Shown here piece by piece: positions 54,901-58,800 of a stretch of DNA of 64,000 bases (positions within the stretch are counted from its first letter, which is position 1; each line of letters begins with the position of its first letter). A model generated the notes under the pieces. The model saw only the letters and a program-made list of their open reading frames with translations, searched no databases and was not told the origin of the DNA. A program made the translations under genes and the position numbers. The stretch covers positions 620,001-684,000 of the forward strand of contig CAVSLN010000001.1 in the NCBI GenBank assembly GCA_963728855.1, written 5' to 3'. Source of the DNA: AC-43 sp963728855. GTDB taxonomy: Bacteria > Actinomycetota > Actinomycetes > Mycobacteriales > Micromonosporaceae.

Positions 54901-55888
54901 CGGCGTAGCCCCGGCGTCGGATACGCTCCGGCCCGATCCGGGCGTCCCCGCCGGGGCCGAGCGCGCCGTGGCGTACGTCGAGTGGCTGCTGCATGATGCG
55001 CTGGGTTCCGGACCTGGGGGCTCCGGGGACTGTGTGGTGCGGCTGGACCGGTTCGCGTCACGGCTTCACCGCGCTGTGGGCAGGCGCGATGACAACGCCT
55101 TGGACTCGGCGCGGCCCGAGGACCATCTGGCCGCCCGGCTGGGCGCGTCATGGCAGCCGGTGGGCGGCTGGGCGTCCTTGGTCGACGCGGTCCGCGACGC
55201 CGGGCCGGGCGCCGTCGCCGTGGTGCTGGTGGATCCTCCCGGTCGCGACCGGCACGGCTTCGCGCTGTACAACCACGACCATCGGGTGGTGTCGGTCGAA
55301 ACCCAGGAGCCCAGCGGCTCGCGGGTCCGGGCGGTGGGTCAGGAGCCGGCGCCGCTGGTCCAACCACGCGTGATCCTGCTGCGCCCCGACGCCACGCCGT
55401 TGGCCGTGCCAGCCGGCGTTCGTGGCACAGCGCACGGGATGCTCGATCCGGCCACCAGCCGCCGCTACGGCAACAAGCACGTCCCACCTCGTCTGGTCAC
55501 GCCACCGGCGACGGCCGGTTCGCCGGAGGGGCCGGCGTTGCCGCCGGCGAACTTCGGGCCGTCCACGGGCACTGGGGGGTTGCCGGGTGTCGAGGCTGAC
55601 CCGCAGACGACGGCTGAACCGCGACCCGGGGCCCTGACCTGGGACACCTCCGGGCGGCCGGTCCTGCCGCCGCCGGAGATGATCGACCAGGTGCTCGGGG
55701 AGCTTCTCCGAGGCCCGGTACGAGTCGCTGATCGAGAGGGCGGCGGAACTCTACCCGCCCGGCCTCGAGCTACCGGTGGACGTCGCGAAGCGGATGGAGC
55801 AGATGAGCCTGGCCGACTGCGTGGCGCGGGTGCGGTCGTTCGTCGATCGGGCTTATCCGGAAGGCATCCGGCCGTTGGGGCCGGCTGA
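33983..55888 (+). CDS. Giant T7SS-associated multidomain effector (7301 codons; interrupted by frameshift near 55700)
   Basis: N-terminus 1-170: WXG100/CpnT-like helices (WTGEGHLAALG near residue 50) and a hydrophobic stretch. Residues about 230-770: Pro/Ala/Gly linker. About 980-1300: charged helical region. Then come papain-like modules (C1683, C3457, C7017), three winged helices (1913-2216), three OTU-like modules (near 2405, 2731, 4618), a GT32/TcdB-like glycosyltransferase (3790-4190), an LLSCG module (C4416), three repeats of about 480 residues (4810-6266) and a HELAH motif (6833). ATG at 33983 has only a weak GTAGG. The last 60 codons (about 55707-55888) have poor third-position G/C while frame 0 becomes coding, so the true product continues into the next entry. 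Export through the adjacent ESX system is inferred from the N-terminus and neighbours. Target is unknown. Confidence 0.88.
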   Translation: MPVVDPNHHAPGPDFPDPGLIDALAERWLAEGAALLEFAHAVPQSVTTIEWTGEGHLAALGAAIGVGQAVATAADNATRFGEALKKYAEEVRKEIKAAKAELIGEILGFVFLVLDFGLGVLLSPVLVKIADVIAELGLNVEAAAFLAASIVAIPVAVGTDVLIQTIENSAVGLPVHIGWESIVGDVGFGLLGGLAVLDRGFVAALAARQAEAKAAAAAAAAGAKAGAVPVVDVDAKAVAAGVRPGVGGVRGPAALAPAPAIVELGGAAGIRVARPMPATDTPLGTAGNGGGAVPPTGPVEGTAGVASGIGRPGTGGLRGETPPPVGVETPAGPRDVPPATRPTDHSTGAEPGASSALRAGGSVPPDAAPPLGIDRGMSAGAREVPPLTRPIEQGVAPRAAGTAPASRVDAPAGSDNRMPLAAPDGSPPDAAPLNRVLHPDAQTRPLDNRVAQGGRPPQDVAPSPARGDGDVTFATDSPRRSTTPAPQIPDSAHPTGQTGPVRGRTPSLDGQLDAPGTARTGEPVHGTDGRPVTPEPSSRPPSEQPPVERVIPARPDEQVTQAAPGSSRAAAAQPAASAARAPQPLSGRDLGGSAAAGKGTGPAPVEADGGTLGSTARNPDGGLVPRDAGPAEHRIAASARSGKAVTDSAPPHASGPTPATHPSAPDPLPAYEPPPELTGPGVGTTDPGVTPTAEVRGLPGPNRAAAGRWDVRWGFGRLPETSEPLANGPAHSGQPGRSSTGESPLLGDSDVKTPVPTDIVVWRVEISPLPRVTEQVLKELLSSGKLGTVAGELPEPPPASHAIGGDPTVGADGRVPFDRDLSAPPVQRPPGVGELSSAHDPVVGADRGVGGPARPEPVADPVTVVPERGRLPAEAFRPAEVEPRELRPPGSQKRSPVDPLDVVERMERLQQERAAEAARAAQETYASSRVDDGGVLTRADHPVDGADSSGPSYKERVDNAAWNLTDKFQGDLEHAAVYGPPAPVSVYGGKGTVGSSDAGSTGLTKIVRSLDAVVHERRGLLDERALLAPAADADPSVQHDSARAQEIGQRLAALDSAESSLAQQYAKKLASPYVPDTTPGSDAVTGRQEVAAELRKVVDRRRLLLDVSHHVEALGKATSPKEVAAHQHQLDGLLRRPDLSGITRPPEQSPAPEVVKAPEAVQASGTVKAPDVVEASETVRGSGRVDPARAAAELAAVTEREAGLLARAAVVERGIARQQFTRAAGELPGLRQELVAARDRLDDAYRDWMYARLQEVAGDAFAAVSGHGDALERPLSAAEARSVVASRYQEHQAVRTRVQNTSKSLPGLRAALRDDADPHAPAWSIGAGTSFTPRRPVAAPVTPRPRTAPSLPAGYGVTGGGTVTVLYRGQTAPPTASPSPPFRPLPGQQTLVVHSSVTDPGVVERYVDGLPADVVGKLVVWLDGPRVGPAELQQTVTRILGGRPGNPVAMVPAARLPGRPALGPMLVPSDAEHQPTFPVRARYYYVYPADRTAPESNPYRLPPAGRPGLYRVGAWVVGQTRHGIWFRPPGLDPALIAPGPGEPAADPARIVVGAPGVEVPDKVYVTVSRLLDTMSVVSDGVVRRPDTVVHDGNRPVATLPWWRPPPPPRDTRPTPSAAASPAAVVLDDGVETVEVFEAASPHAPAEQPMPAVQLVEVGHVRVSSAVKEPVDDVAQMGWGTEECVVRVGQVLDRLGVPRVSYDPDLDGSAGVLAARLGGVFHDGEWAHLAALAPGALSPVWLARPGGGQHMLLVHRVDDGPDGLVAVDPEATGGAGRYTALAATAAQWPVVRTVVDPQGQLLQVVPGWTPLVSTAGDTRPDGSTLSALLDPAAGTRPRARGDKRPAGGDTNRRTKRPRVDGTPPDDGHQSADADAWDASHTAAYGAPVPGSSTGPGTVAGAGPAPGTQAPQPGGGALHWAGVTLNPVTRWVSVGDAQPVAVAPQEAVILGALIQARGEVLSSDQLLQAFDGRPLDIRPSSEAGFLTVITHLRQHIGGQRILTIFGAGYRLVDPAAEPPLEGPGGLALNLATREVSRPGQQTTKLYPQQAVLLEALIRAGGEARTPEQLLHAFDGRDETRPSSLNALQSAVDLLRGDIGRDRIPTGLGYQLVDPTAAEALLEGPGGLVLNSATRRVFIGDKELRLGAQQAVVLEVLIRAGGEVRSAEQLLKAFHGRAVKKRPRNANSVWNVISQLRNKIGRDWIPNVRGAGWRLVDPAAVDPLLADPGADGSEPSASHPSAAAHEGIRTAVVRDVGPVPPDGGGILGSGGAPGTADRRGAAGFAAAPVGGATTQSSATQPPPANPLVSRRAQEPAADERAVGVARSFGPAVPGGPQDAAASTAAAEPAQQQVRPPARLTAPVPPGQSARLPASAGTGSGDRGRSTQSAHAGPLLPDRRITVPHDGWCLLNAAILAAPSDLANLLRQGSQDPEAGQHADWLDHIAELLGRPDISDDVIEAIPRDPQTRRAAAAIAQHLADMVLSGRFLGFGDYTIRNAWARSSDPDIAAIAADPWQQITEAHRQELAAHVRSWQTTWPTDLGDGYIQLISEAIGRRVHIHSSTTAYIALGTEAQVPHLPPIALFLTTTDGPNHFDVILPGRPAAPGPAAGRRAGSTSTAAGAGPGGPNTRRDEGSTATHGAPDASPVPPDLPAVPALPAAAPPPQASVSTRPPGLPSGGEGAFSVPDRSGQLPRTEAGRPVGGAAAQSSAIQLVPAVLPAAGERWVGLPDDGWWLLYAAILSAPRELADFLGEGVHSEWLHLVAWLLEESELGDHEIAGMLQVLNENEVAVAIADRLNDMLADVEEDPRVAQAVRGWPVTWASRPADPFLFAVLGEALGRQVQLEDSSTFDAVLVAGPQNPDLPPIRLFRHHGGDREAQHYVLLTRPPQPMSVDAGFAPGPDWVAGQEPYPGSSLGDGHRLPAEPLPYQAGSDAGPASRVALSGTVAAAGQAGVVSSTGQPVPDASTAPALSDPPDGPRPAAGVEGSGGDPGLPADPADRYHGLSVPGGMADTGAAAQAAGGVGSGGARAEAQASSRPSADESLGGSGRRGPVAWAPSTWPDLPDRHPPDLPDVGLPPSGTDHDGYPLDAVSGHVESLRLLPDSAGVRRPALRVRVDPNGMVEQLPMDMLDVPDGRWVHRRGPRPRVRPTHAAPPPYSMPAAAERVDVVVAGLLSYPDWWRAVESGVDLRGLYLGWVDSGAGEPFPEVVRRVVGQRASHAAQADRVAPPELAVIGEWTDRIRTAVAGEPVAPPAGTEAGWAQRAARFGYTGDDGVAEFHGVFSGLGLSLGDLDRLHAHLTRGLHGYTLAPGLHDEAAGLDPARLRDLVQRRPHQLAAAILGLPGATAPATGPDHAELAQARAALEAIGVHIAEPVPAGVDPAGADPHSAQLRVGREGQAGSSYSSLADALLDPSTTGRPRGVGPSPLGGFGAASGGSGGEVSAVVRAAVESDRVVAATDCVARVGLVLAAVGSSSVSVDDDTFGAGRPWTVAQWLGGDFRSGSLGELGELLRSGHLTAVWVRPPGAPEHMVLVERLPDGRFVMVETLAAGAEGFVAFDPSAPPGQLPQQLRAPLWLVGAPGGSLGQLPVPDGEGRTRDVSGGQDPILDGRSWTVAASSGETTEVVTDPAAAQPVGEAVVLPPANFGPSATSSTAGTNIVGAVDPGSLAPDPQVEPAAEVESGQVELAAGVEGSGGDPAPPADPADRYLGPDVFGLRVSPPPPSFLAGVTFDAVATDQIFDLFDKLNLVGPAPNAGDLSPDNLRHDSQTVWVRSPAHLWLGSWARKAQRLPEELRGLPEPADMPKVFYSIWFGSPLTEDSETTSAFRANIAEEVRVAQTEGMHAVVWTDVPRIAFEAARRGGDAAPAGVGEMLAWAEANDVTLLNVDEVFHAGQPMGLDRFYRTEMAKLEPRGYGAASDILRLEVLNRFGGAYSDGDNRLRTLDGLKELFLADGYAILCRVIKTDAGVNVRVGNAALMAGRGHPFVRAYLRQVERNYGVGQAELMQRFATQPTRAANWAQFDGRKRPFRRHSVMARTGPTALRAVLNEIGLTTPDGRAVDVPVLDQFDIGRDHSWVPVPGGGGGPRLFSPGEVPAVVGKIIATLIRDLYNRDGDLHLTLVAPVVSRLQDPDQAWRFVLNFLRMHPTFAPLVKTVTDRAMAQVDVDDVVALPPDVLDMFGLSGDPPDSPPPGDWVRGELVRPVDVTHWLSPPETQRGRRRMRVARTISPDPDDQPGLREPGARRSTGHDGGKAADIDTSGGGATEVRVPGAGAMPAHDVPGGDASAVGSTAPPVEDYPGLTLSGGGSGGGALPGVQRLERGADGVWYADGQRLLTRTDAVALRHGLALLSDDEWGPLAGRPLVPEGDAVPLVVHGDGDAVRVPVVAAGGEVRQVRLSAEQLARIVVTLLRSGDRLVALLSCGIGLDAQYVLALVRALAGQVRDAAHLSQAPDVIAPQDEVVVGASAYPGQVLSRGGQPWRLYAVEDIDGVEDIDGTGWDVVNDEIEGVSRPFGGITAAPAPPARLAREADTTGRATPPVAESSTGPGTLAGAEPGSADTPRQAARIADVLLTGEVGRLRGGTTAAPHPDPDAAQARGLSGTTADGASLPPDGRRIEVPRDGWSPLYVAVLSVPEALAQLLPESMRDEVAWLRQVPSRLAHPAGVGRVLGDERIHRVLRALASRLAELVEEPDTAFGQVGIRSVLARLARSSRLDASQYLSGVYTPSVDERRRVADLLRNWDGTGGAGEGLLILIAEAVNGVLHVRTPEVPDGFVYPLLGYAAGDSGRPRLGVFFDLGGHHFDAWLSGTTPAGAGVSAVVRLANGVWLVPPSVGFVDVARRASRELADGRGGYPAGVVVVSGVAHPDEPGLVSSATALHRLSVEQLFGSSQLRDLASSVLVLLLDGSPEQVQRVVDEAQRHIDAARLGGGSAPVGVVALVSDGGGAAWSAAVPRGGEGRRFGSLAEAVGYARAMALPAVGLQDAVRAVLAGDGVRVLGAGRVGNEARWAATVAERAAERAPGASQKGPGRVVGVAVSSAGTPNDRMRRVHDRLRPGTVVTLAAADEDAVAVRLPPNLPHGVVRLPSSGGGSADEVLALPTSRVQRGTEEFTPELWPVPYATGLAMVGIPPDMAEQLRQGLADQAWDSVLVEWGRLNTGGAGRSLAGTLLWSEAEGQWRKADEYVDELLPRRAAGAPRPVVLLAQPVSDEQWGLSPFLRTLAGHTTVVDQVPAGGRMLWRGRRTVGERVETILHDSLSSLLDEHARAVPTGGGGPRGSGAGAVVRGSDGVWSVAGPPAGGGVSATAEETGGDEIAGAVASGYPDDVVVVTGRADPHRVGLARPGRRSGEDLLTAAELVEELSGQVSRQPGAGGLPVVVLVLRGEPAAVAQMAIEVQEEIDRRRGLGDWSLAGVVAMVAGMGDPAFVGGPAWLVGGPVWFVGGPAWFVGAGGGRRFVEFDEALTHARAVALPAVELEPAVRSVLAGEAGRVLGAGRVGAQQHDQHLWPALVAERVARRVGAVESGSGPGTVSAGRVRVPVAVRAARTANERIRAVQRELGLGRVIALPSAGEGTVWVRLPRELRHGVLRLSSAGEALGRSAGEVSGPSAGEVLALPQAWRTGPNNAPVSLQLWPVPYADGLAVVPVSRSLADELRDAIPDEAWDSVLIEVGQFRTAGTTSRRSELRSAVDGRWRTAGEYIRELLPRRAVGAERPVVVLTGTPQAGNEYVEFLTRLAQHATVVERVPAPGAGASPTAAVWRLHRVSGTRRYSSDHPSLGALLSDYAGSSAGALSGGKGVGSVRRLGGAVWWVPPPVGALVPARAIVSMEQPVGEHPADGADGVADGVVVLVGVPRSRGLVARGAGSQEFLPVPDLIDQLLDQSGVDSAHVLELRLYGHRDDVQPMLTAVRTELDNRRVSGRPGLAGVIARSAEAGPPVVWLAASPKDGSVQSFNDRDPAVEFVRGNARPAGLEPVVREVLAQGHPGSAAERALAGRMVGQTLPPPYGSTAEPASAGPVPFVQPVVPIAIGGAVTDRQRNRALESLWLGRLLPLASEGEAAVWVRLPAGLPHAVLELPASGNNPAVRVLALPEMEVEDAGDLVDMDLWVTWYATGPTAVLIPRALRRQLPNAISAELLRPWVLLEPGRLNTEPVGQHPPGTVIWSDAAGPWLSEGAGRWLTAEEYVDLLLPVRPAGSLWPVVVLTQPLPRVAWGGQAFLRALTRSAVVVWAQPQPRRLAPGTWHMTWRARGEQSSPRFVSRASLKSLFGEVPDDVEWPLDKALTLLSERPANPPADAVARVRTKFELSRDPTQPPHRVVRLPIAQGQAPDPSVALAEWLGEAGVAVVSLDPGPGRYIEVDVPARYTWSTYIFARGALVTAVVVDTEALAGSAIKPTDGGRWRIVPQPGIAQAPAYQPHVPTRRMLATLATLSDRLRDAPVSPGEWSLLRQLAPGTVTLVQVQLPGEPRPDGVRTLLVERQLDGVLLLADTHADAFPGQAPAALTPVEVRLRDDDVPYFPYPAPDGLSTVLGGQPHFALAADGQPGLPALPPPYPGTALQAPATGTGTTGTTGTTGTTGTTGGSAPAQVAPELTYAEVALANLYDVLRRVTGRYGQDRGQRYLTEALAFGTTLAANAASWMAGAQVPPIAVDLLRQVEAVSALRGYLTLTYLQLAAAIGAHRQPHGTAPQLTPAVAAIPMARLRQLLPPLAVQYLEARARDIRLRFIDVFQQESGQDVPDFDLVYGRPPGAVANLLSLPLHDPAAGTVGDYLDTALVASPARRIDQRQALGVPSRPGHGGQDSDGPQPVARLEVGLALSADDVRDILDDASRAGADDAHALQVHELAHTADGDRYTQRLLGAARMLHPSGGSPEGQRLSRLLDNLGQLDRGESGVVRPPDGSHAELLPAGRAVAVLLGLAAVGNPFHRSRPIIVEAMQALRQLRIALTSLPDVQAVPRNSTARRVLDDVAALMDHLGQVDGVDAGVAPASDTLRPDPGVPAGAERAVAYVEWLLHDALGSGPGGSGDCVVRLDRFASRLHRAVGRRDDNALDSARPEDHLAARLGASWQPVGGWASLVDAVRDAGPGAVAVVLVDPPGRDRHGFALYNHDHRVVSVETQEPSGSRVRAVGQEPAPLVQPRVILLRPDATPLAVPAGVRGTAHGMLDPATSRRYGNKHVPPRLVTPPATAGSPEGPALPPANFGPSTGTGGLPGVEADPQTTAEPRPGALTWDTSGRPVLPPPEMIDQVLGELLRGPVRVADREGGGTLPARPRATGGRREADGADEPGRLRGAGAVVRRSGLSGRHPAVGAG
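39000..39400 (+). other. Papain-like / toxin glutamine deamidase-type module 1 of the giant protein
   Basis: Cys1683 in EECVVRVGQVLDRLG, His1749 in GQHMLLVHRV and Asp1767 in LVAVDPEATGG have the order and spacing of the Cys-His-Asp triad of Tox-PL/PGase-like papain-fold toxins, which deamidate glutamines or cleave peptides. All three residues are present. Confidence 0.7.
39719..40640 (+). other. Three tandem OmpR/PhoB-type winged-helix domains inside the giant protein
   Basis: Three units of about 100 residues (about 1913-2013, 2020-2113, 2122-2216) each follow the Trans_reg_C pattern. An N-terminal strand comes first (LNxxTRxV). A helix follows (AVxLxxLIxAxGEVxSxxQLLxAF), then a recognition-helix-like stretch ending LRxxIG, then a final strand reading GAGYRLVDP, GLGYQLVDP or GAGWRLVDP. 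The two glycine-rich wings are the clearest match. Spacing links are Pro-rich (EPPLEGPGG). Confidence 0.75.
41165..41770 (+). other. OTU-like cysteine peptidase module with intact Cys
   Basis: VPHDGWCLLNAAI places Cys2405 in the D-G-x-C nucleophile motif of OTU-family peptidases. GDGYIQLISEAIGRRVHI is the mid strand/helix, and NHFDVI gives the catalytic His2590. OTU enzymes usually cleave ubiquitin-like proteins; in a bacterial toxin the target could be a host or competitor protein. Two degenerate copies lie downstream. Confidence 0.65.
42150..42640 (+). other. Degenerate OTU-like module (Cys replaced by Trp)
   Basis: LPDDGWWLLYAAILSAP aligns with the intact module, but Trp2731 occupies the Cys position. 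The His region remains (QHYVLLTRP, His2877). It is likely catalytically dead and may serve as a binding or spacer domain. Confidence 0.65.
44290..44720 (+). other. Papain-like module 2 of the giant protein
   Basis: Cys3457 in ATDCVARVGLVLAAVG, His3526 in PEHMVLVERL and a later acidic residue in VAFDPSAP keep the Cys-His-Asp order seen in module 1. The two modules share the DCVARVG-type helix. Confidence 0.68.
45380..46520 (+). other. TcdA/TcdB- or GT32-like glycosyltransferase domain of the giant protein
   Basis: KVFYSIWFGSPL (residues from 3801) is the nucleotide-sugar-binding opening seen in GT32/TcdB toxins. ASDILRLEVLNRFGGAYSDG contains the conserved SD-LR-E-L-GG core, and the DxD metal-binding pair is D3931-G-D3933. 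In the toxins of this superfamily the domain glycosylates host proteins such as GTPases. The domain appears intact by motif. Confidence 0.78.
46900..47500 (+). other. LLSCG ('lonely Cys'-like) module 1 of the giant protein
   Basis: ADGVWYADGQRLLTRTDAVA starts the module, VVTLLRSGDRLVALLSCGIG holds Cys4416, and the end is GTGWDVVNDEIEG. The same order recurs at 58100-58740. It resembles the single conserved Cys domain annotated in other giant actinobacterial proteins; activity is unknown. A perfect 18-bp duplication gives VEDIDGVEDIDG near 47420. Confidence 0.6.
47810..48385 (+). other. Degenerate OTU-like module (Cys replaced by Ser)
   Basis: VPRDGWSPLYVAVLSVPEAL aligns with the intact OTU-like module, with Ser4618 at the nucleophile position; GEGLLILIAEAVNGVLHV and HHFDAWL (His4795) keep the rest. 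Probably inactive as a cysteine peptidase. Confidence 0.65.
48410..52780 (+). repeat. Three tandem ~480-residue repeats in the giant protein
   Basis: Units span about 48410-49780, 49798-51320 and 51350-52780. Shared landmarks in order: a start like VVRLANGVWLVPPSVG; VVVSGVAHPDE / VVVTGRADPHR / VVLVGVPRSRG; a basic stretch ending LGAGRVG; RLPPNLPHGVVRLPSSG / RLPRELRHGVLRLSSAG / RLPAGLPHAVLELPASG; LWPVPYATGLA / LWPVPYADGLA / LWVTWYATGPT; and EYVDELLPRR / EYIRELLPRR / EYVDLLLPVR. The function is not known to me; the third copy is the most divergent. Confidence 0.85.
50239..50305 (+). repeat. 21-bp tandem repeat inside the second long repeat
   Basis: GTGGGCGGGCCGGCGTGGCT-type units occur three times and encode VGGPAWL, VGGPVWF and VGGPAWF. 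The insertion keeps frame and adds about 21 residues absent from the first long repeat at the same place. Confidence 0.88.
53637..53697 (+). repeat. 9-bp tandem repeat encoding Thr-Gly-Thr
   Basis: ACCGGCACC-type units repeat about six times and encode TGTTGTTGTTG, forming a flexible linker between the preceding domain and a helical module. Such a repeat is prone to copy-number change by slippage. Confidence 0.9.
53700..54540 (+). other. Helical module with HELAH metallopeptidase-like motif
   Basis: A helical stretch (LTYLQLAAAIGAH, cf. ALTYVQLAAAL at about 63390) leads to LQVHELAHTADGDRY, with the HExxH zinc motif at 6833-6837 (54479-54493). A third metal ligand is not obvious. It may be a metallopeptidase or the motif may be accidental in a helix. 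Confidence 0.45.
54970..55440 (+). other. Papain-like module 3 of the giant protein
   Basis: Cys7017 in SGDCVVRLDRFASRL, His7091 in RDRHGFALYN and an acidic residue in VVSVETQEP follow the Cys-His-acid order of the other papain-like modules. Confidence 0.62.
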
Positions 55889-58800
55889 CGATTCGGCCGT
55901 TGGACTGGGTGGTGTCGCCGCGGCCCAGGCGAGGCTGGTCGCGGGGCCTGGCTGGGGATGGTTCCATTCGGTCGCGGAGTTGGAAGCGGCGGTGGAGGCA
56001 GCGCCGGTCGGTACCACGGCGGTGGTGGTGGTGAGCTACGAGGGTGACGAGCTGGGCCATGCGCTGGCGCTGGCGAAGACAAACAAGGGGGCGCATTGGT
56101 TCCCGGCTGGGCCGACGGACTATGACTTCGACCTCGTGGGGCGACCACGTCCGGCCGTGTTGCGGCGTGCGGTCAGTGTCCGGGCGGCCTTCATCGACCC
56201 CCAGGGGCGGGTGACCGAGCCCGCTGCCGGTATCTGGCCGCGAGCCGAGTCCACCTCGACGGGAAACGCGTTGATCGACAAGTCGCTGTACAGCGAGGTC
56301 GCCGGCCGTTCCTGGGAGGTAGAGATCCACAACATTGGTATCTTTATACCCGCGCCGAGCACCCAAGCGCTGCCCACTATCGACGGCATTCCTCAGGCCG
56401 TGCCGCCCGGAGGCGCCCAAGGGCCGCGCATTCCATACCGGACCGTCCTGGTGCGTAGTAGCGACGGGCTGGTGAAGGTGCAGGCCGACTCGACGACGAT
56501 CCACTTCGGTGCTGATCTTAAGTGGTATGGCCGCGATCAGGAGTCGCCCGCCGGCCTTCCTTTGTCCCCCGGCATCGCGATCGTCGTGCCGGAGATCGTC
56601 AGTGTGCCGTTCGCAGGCATCGACGAGCCGCATCGGGCCAGCCGAGCGCGCGTGGACGCCATAAGAACCGACGTCATCAACCGGCTGCGGACAGCTTCGC
56701 AGGTACGCAAGTTCGGGGACCCCGTCTACACTACGCTCGGGCAGTTGTTCAGCGGGCCCGACTACCAGGTCGAACAAGGATTCGCCAACGTCAAAGTATA
56801 TTTTCTCCCGAATGTGTACCCTGACGCTTCAAACTATTTGCAGCAGTCCGCCGATCCGCCGCTTGCCCGGCTTTTCCAGTTCCTGGCACACGCGGCGATG
56901 ATGACTCGGCCCATGATGCCGATACTCCCGCGGTTCGCTCACGGCGGGCTCGACTTCGGCCTCACGATCGGGAAGGCGTACGTGCAGGCACGCACGGGGG
57001 TAACGCCGGGCCCCGCCGAGATGGAGGCCCTCACCGCCTGGCCGGCGCTCAACAAGCTGATGGGTCTCATGACCCAGCTCTACTACGTAGCCGCGGCAGC
57101 GCTGTCCATCGAGCTCGACGTCGACAGGACGCTGATTGTGAAGAACCACCTGACGGAGGCGCCGCGAAGCGCACTGCGGTCCGCTTGGGAGGAAGTGACC
57201 GAGGACCAAGATGTGCATCGGTTCCTGCACACCAACGCCGACCATATCAAGCTGGCACTCGTAACGTTCTACCTCCGGCAGGTTCCGCAATACCAGAGGG
57301 TTTACCGTGACCGTCGGGGAATCTGGCTAGAAACCGTCGGGCAGATGCTGGAGCTACCCCTGACACGCTTGGCTCCAGGACCCCCGCTCCGGTTGTTCGA
57401 GCTGTTGCATGAGGCTCTGAGCCCAGTCGCGCCGACGCCGGTCACGAGCTCACGATTCGGCGTGAGCGAGCCGGACACGGGAAGCGGGCTGGACCGCTCT
57501 CGCGGCCCACACCTGCCGGCCCAGTTTGTTGTCGAGGTCAGGGACTATGGCCCAGAGCGGCTAAGCGACGAGCAGATAGCGACGGTGGTCGACTCCCTAC
57601 AGGAAGAGGCCGATCAGGCAGACTTCCTGGCGCGCCTCATGATGACGCTGTCGAACACGACCGAGGGTGTCGCCGTGACCGACGCGCTGCTGGTCGCCGC
57701 GACAAGACCGGCTGGGACAGCGGAGCGACAGGCCGCGGTAACCGCACTTCGGCAGGCGGTCACGCAGTATCTCCGGCAGCACCCCGATGACCGCGAGCCG
57801 CTGGAGGTACTGCTGCGACCGGCCGTCTTGGCATTCGGCCCGCTCATCATGCCGCCGCCCGCTCCCTCTGCACCGACCGCGAGTCTGGCGCCGGCCGCCC
57901 GGGACCAGCCGGTACGCGGCGGTCGCGGCATGCGTCCTGCACGCGGCGCGACCGGCGTCCCGAGTACCGGTCGTGGTCGTGGTCGTGGTCTAGGGCGTGG
58001 TGCTGACGGATCGTCGTTCGATGCGTCGGTGCACCCGTCGACGTCGCCGCTGCCTTCGCACCCGGCTTCGGGCCTCCTGCCGGAGGAGGGGCATCCGGGT
58101 GCGGCCATCTCGGGGGCCCCGGAGCGGATCGCCGGCCTGTGGCTCGACGAGCGTACCGAGGTGGTGGTGTATCGGGCGCCGGGTGGGCGGGGTTACGCGT
58201 TGCTGTCCGACGCGGAGCTGGCACGGCTTGGGCCGCGGAAGCGTGGACCCGACGGGTCGGCGGTTGAGGTGCTGGTGCATGGCGAGGACGCGGCTGTGCG
58301 GGTTCCGGTGCTGCGCGACGGGGTACCCGATGAGGTGCTGATGGACGCGGATACGTTTGCTGGCAAGGTGCTCAACGGTCTGCTGGAGCGCGACGCGGCG
58401 GTGGCCGCCGACGCGACGGTGGTGTTGCTGTCGTGCGGCTCACCGCTGGCTGATTCCTTTACGCAGCAGTTGGAGCATGCCCTGAATCGGGACGAAGATG
58501 CCCCGGGTCGGGATGTGTTGCGGGCGTCGGCCGGCCTGTTCTACAACCTTGGCGATCCTGCCGGTGGGCCGCGTTCGGACGGTGGCGAGCCGTGGTCGTT
58601 GTTTGTCGCGGGAGGGGTTGGTGGGGGCTGGGACACGGTCAACGACGAGGTCGGCGGCGAGGTTCACCCGTTGGGCGCCTTCGCCGCTGTTGACGATCCT
58701 GGCGCGGTGAGGAGGTTCTACCTCGGTTCCGGGAACACGGCACCGGGACCGTCGCCGACCGGTCAGCCCGGCGAGGTGATACCCGCACCGTCGCCGGGGC

